Assembly (NCBI RefSeq): GCF_023715415.1
Contig: NZ_JAMBOB010000005.1
Coordinates: forward strand, 124,001 to 188,000
Reading direction: 5' to 3'
DNA from: Neobacillus niacini
Lineage (GTDB): Bacteria; Bacillota; Bacilli; Bacillales; Cytobacillaceae
DNA length: 64,000 bases
The number at the start of each line of letters is the position of its first letter. The first letter of the stretch is position 1. The notes beneath the pieces were generated by a model, which saw only the letters and a program-made list of their open reading frames with translations, had not been told where the DNA came from and ran no database searches. Shown piece after piece: positions 63,203 to 64,000 of this stretch. The translations under genes were made by a program, and so were the position numbers.

Positions 63203-64000
63203 TTGAAAAATAAGGGGAAACAGCAAAATTCAAAAAACATAAGTTTAAAAAACCAGTCTGAAAAGGAAAAGATCAGAGAATCAAAGAAAATCTTCAAAAA
63301 AGAAGTTACAACCGTAAACAAAAGACTCCATCTTGGGCAAGACTCAAAATAAGAGATGAAGATGGATGGACGCAGGAAATGCGAAATAAATTTTACAAAT
63401 TAAATGCCGAATTCACTCGGTTAATTTTAAAAAATGATATGACAGTGATTGAAAATCGCCCAAAACACGTAGATGGAACACCGATGACAAAAAGCGAAAT
63501 AAAAGAAAAAAACAATTACGCTTCAGGGATTTGGAGTGACTCAAATGTCAATAAAGCCCGTGAGATGGCTTCTGCTTTTTCTCGTTTCATCATCAAAAAA
63601 GATAAAGAGAAAACAGAAAGTGGTTTTTTTGAAAAAACAAAAGGAGCGAAGCCTGTCGAACGTATCGGACATATTAATCAGCACCATCTAAAAGAATTTG
63701 TTGAACATAAGAAAGCGACAGTTGCAGCGTCGAGTGCGAGGGAGTATGTGACAAAACTTCAAAAAGTATTCGAAAGCACCGTAGAAGGTGGAATTAAAAG
63801 TCATGTAGCACTCATGAGACAATGCAGAGGAGGAAGTAAAATCGTCGACAGCATTCCAAACAGAAGCAAGGAGACCGCCGTCCGAAGTGTAGGGAAAACG
63901 GACGGAAAAAAGGGATATTCGCTGAAACAAGCTAGAGAATTGTATGAGGCAGTTGACGATCCTATGGTGAAATTGGCAATCAGCACGTATACATACGTTG
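63203..64000 (+). pseudogene. tyrosine recombinase/integrase-like gene, N-terminal frameshift, 3' end outside window
   Basis: A TTG at 63203 behind GAGGTGGAGAG opens a lysine-rich frame that stops at 63351-63353. The -1 frame, open from 63262 to the window edge, carries the rest: a long N-terminal region, then a SAM-like core-binding segment (SSAREYVTKLQKVFEST near 63730-63780). GYSLKQARELYEAV follows near 63919-63960, with the window ending in AISTYTYV, just where the first catalytic Arg motif of tyrosine recombinases would follow. The switch must fall near the A6 run at 63296-63301. No in-frame start suits the second frame. It looks like an indel in a former or variable integrase; a sequencing error is possible. 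Confidence 0.55.

Noticed and set aside
63290..63302. Canonical programmed -1 frameshift site
   Set aside because: The A AAA AAG heptamer is present in sequence but not in the required register relative to the upstream frame, so an indel is more likely.

Overview
The window is chromosomal DNA from a low-G+C, endospore-forming member of the Bacillaceae (Bacillus sensu lato; a Neobacillus- or Mesobacillus-like organism is my guess). Gene content and order follow the Bacillus subtilis accDA-to-gerE segment almost gene for gene. Sporulation genes (ytvI, ytaF, ytxC, sspI, gerE), T-box and L-box leaders, an ATT-initiated infC and many TTG/GTG starts all fit that group. No genus-specific marker was tested.

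Layout. 1-4.8 kb: end of accD, accA, pfkA, pyk, fxsA. 4.8-6.5 kb: ytvI (minus) and ytwI. 6.5-10.5 kb: the TCA genes citZ, icd, mdh. 10.5-13.6 kb: a MaoC-fold protein and the PhoP/PhoR two-component pair. 13.6-18.5 kb: polA, mutM, ytaF, coaE. 18.5-24.1 kb: gapB, speD, a small unknown, nrdR, dnaB, dnaI. 24.2-28.9 kb: ytxC, T-box-thrS, L20 leader-infC-rpmI-rplT. 28.9-33.5 kb: ysdA, a TVP38-type membrane protein, ysdB (minus), a dUTPase-like protein, ysdC, a 20-bp tandem-repeat array, sspI (minus), ysgA. 33.5-43.5 kb: T-box-pheST, rnhC (minus), zapA, cvpA, polX, mutS2. 43.5-49.5 kb: yshE, a 25-residue peptide, lcfA and the fatty-acid degradation operon fadR-fadB-etfB-etfA. 49.5-58.4 kb: trxA, uvrC, L-box-lysC, yslB (minus), sdhCAB, a class D sortase.

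The conserved order stops inside gerE. Its first 49-50 codons are intact and preceded by a good sigma-K-type promoter, but the reading frame then runs into unrelated DNA and the last third of the gene is absent from the window. What follows (58.67-64.0 kb) is accessory: two small unknown genes, a Panacea-domain (DUF4065) protein followed by a 551-residue membrane protein, a LexA-box-like palindrome within a promoter, large perfect hairpins, a small ORF broken by a stop codon, and a frameshifted tyrosine-recombinase-like gene that leaves the window. The simplest reading is an integrated element sitting in gerE. It may be of the 'intervening element' type (compare skin in sigK and SPbeta in spsM) that is excised in the mother cell to restore the gene. 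The other junction lies outside the window, so this is inference.

Regulation readable from the sequence includes cre (CcpA) matches at citZ and upstream of pfkA, an inverted pair of CcpN boxes at gapB, a FadR operator at fadR-fadB-etfBA, a sigma-W promoter at ysdB, T-boxes at thrS and pheS, a lysine riboswitch at lysC, and an internal ribosome-binding site in lysC for the separate beta subunit. Together the genes link glycolysis and gluconeogenesis, the citric acid cycle, succinate oxidation and beta-oxidation with replication and repair (dnaB, dnaI, polA, mutM, uvrC, mutS2, polX, rnhC) and translation.
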